From positions 241,110 through 305,109 of the forward strand of contig NZ_BIXZ01000003.1 in NCBI RefSeq assembly GCF_005406125.1: a stretch of 64,000 nt of DNA, in the 5' to 3' direction. Shown here piece by piece: positions 63,349 to 64,000 of this stretch; within the stretch, counting starts at the first letter, position 1, and each line of letters begins with the position of its first letter. Made by a program: the position numbers and the translations under genes. The stretch comes from Haloarcula mannanilytica (lineage in GTDB: Archaea; Halobacteriota; Halobacteria; Halobacteriales; Haloarculaceae). The notes under the pieces are model-generated. The model was not told the origin of the DNA. It saw nothing but the letters and a program-made list of their open reading frames with translations, and did no database searches.

Positions 63349-63897
63349 GCGAGGCTGGCGAGACTCGCGCGCCAATTCGATGCCGGGACGGTCGAAAGTC
63401 GGCATATCGATGAGCTCACCGACCTGTTGGACAGCGGTGACATGGACGAGGCTGATCTGCGACGGTTCTCCGAGGTGCTCGATCAGCGGGGGAGTGATCC
63501 ACTGATCGAAGATTCTGTCGATGCTGATGATCTGTTGGATGTTGCTCAGAAGGGCGAATTAAGTGAAACTCGGCTCGTGACAAAAGACCGCGATGGTGAA
63601 CTTATACGATTGCAGTCCGGTGACACTGATAGTGGCCTGGAACATATCGAGGGACGTCATGTCAATGGGGATATTGTCCGCCGACAACAAGCCAATGGAG
63701 AGGACACTGGTGCCGCTTCGCTCTTCCCGACTGGCCGCAAAATCGAGGTTGACGGGAAAACGAACGAGTTGCCTGATAAAATGGACGACAAAGACGTAAA
63801 AGAGCTGATATACGAAACGGTCGAAGAGGGGTCAAAAGATGCTGGGCGTGGAGATCGAATACAATATACACTTCGCTCTTGTGAAGCACGTTGTTGA
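63346..63897 (+). pseudogene. polymorphic-toxin-like C-terminal cassette B (BECR-type nuclease candidate), 5'-truncated
   Basis: Open frame of about 183 codons that starts at the IS fragment without a proper start (first ATG 63442): AARLARLARQFDAGTVESRH, DELTDLLDSGDMDEADLRRF, SEVLDQRGSDPLIEDSVDAD then the tip domain DTDSGLEHIEGRHVNGD ... SLFPTGRKIEVDGK ... DVKELIYETVEEG. The GLxHIxxRH...FPxGR...LIxETVxxG pattern is what I know from barnase/EndoU/colicin-like RNase toxins at the C-terminus of polymorphic toxins. Ends RSCEARC at TGA 63897, perhaps altered at the end. No immunity gene follows on this strand within the window. Confidence 0.6.
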
Positions 63898-63900
63898 TTT

Positions 63901-64000
63901 TCAGAGGGCAGCGTCGAGAGCATGTTTGAGCGCTTCGTCACCTGGTTTTCTGTAGAGTTCGCAGCGGAGCTGAAAGGCTCTAAGATACGGCGTTAGCTTA
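63901..64000 (-). CDS. C-terminal end of an unidentified gene, cut by window edge
   Basis: Minus-strand frame open from the right edge to TGA 63901: KLTPYLRAFQLRCELYRKPG then DEALKHALDAAL. Composition looks coding. It converges on toxin-like cassette B with 3 bp between stops. Too short to assign. Confidence 0.45.
   Translation of the reverse strand, partial: KLTPYLRAFQLRCELYRKPGDEALKHALDAAL

Overview
The window reads as chromosome or megaplasmid of a halophilic archaeon (class Halobacteria). The evidence is strongly acidic predicted proteins, GC-rich coding DNA with AT-rich spacers, several TATA-like boxes 26-31 nt before start codons (leaderless transcripts), binding proteins with twin-arginine signals followed by a Cys, group II chaperonin homologues, and transposase remnants of haloarchaeal type. 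I could not determine genus.

Layout. (1) 1-7.3 kb: the 5' end of an alpha-L-rhamnosidase, a complete sugar ABC transporter (ATPase on +; two permeases and binding protein on -) and two convergent DUF624-like membrane proteins. (2) 7.3-9.5 kb: a 2.2 kb insertion-sequence graveyard. (3) 9.5-18.7 kb: signalling and envelope genes (zinc-ribbon membrane protein, two histidine kinases, a duplicated DUF4397 lipoprotein, a winged-helix regulator with membrane partner) and an amidase beside the 3' remnant of a peptide permease. (4) 20.4-45.8 kb: a large sugar-acid catabolic region with an FAH-family enzyme, medium-chain dehydrogenase, DUF1537 acid-sugar kinase, PdxA2, HpaI-type aldolase, an operon of class II aldolase, FGGY kinase and 2-hydroxyacid dehydrogenase, a second sugar ABC transporter, a tartrate/isopropylmalate-type dehydrogenase, an SDR, a LarA-like protein and an enolase-superfamily dehydratase. 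Two divergent chaperonin homologues sit convergently in its middle. (5) 46.4-56.5 kb: one tightly overlapping operon of peptide-type ABC transporter, hydantoinase-like amidohydrolase, N-carbamoyl-amino-acid hydrolase type M20 enzyme and DUF3830, with a divergent IclR regulator. (6) 56.8-64 kb: decayed accessory DNA with a frameshifted IS5 element, four ORB-like repeats, a nonsense-mutated zinc-binding gene, and a broken array of polymorphic-toxin-like C-terminal cassettes and immunity-like genes cut up by IS5 elements.

Working together: regions 1 and 4 suggest uptake and breakdown of rhamnose-containing or acidic glycans, with C4-C6 sugar acids channelled to triose phosphate, pyruvate/lactate or 2-oxoglutarate semialdehyde. 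Region 5 imports a cyclic ureide or N-carbamoyl compound and hydrolyses it in two steps. The most unusual parts are the toxin/immunity array, where a complete IS with a perfect 8-bp target duplication sits on the toxin stop codon and splits it from its putative immunity gene, and the chaperonin pair with altered ATPase motifs inside the sugar locus.
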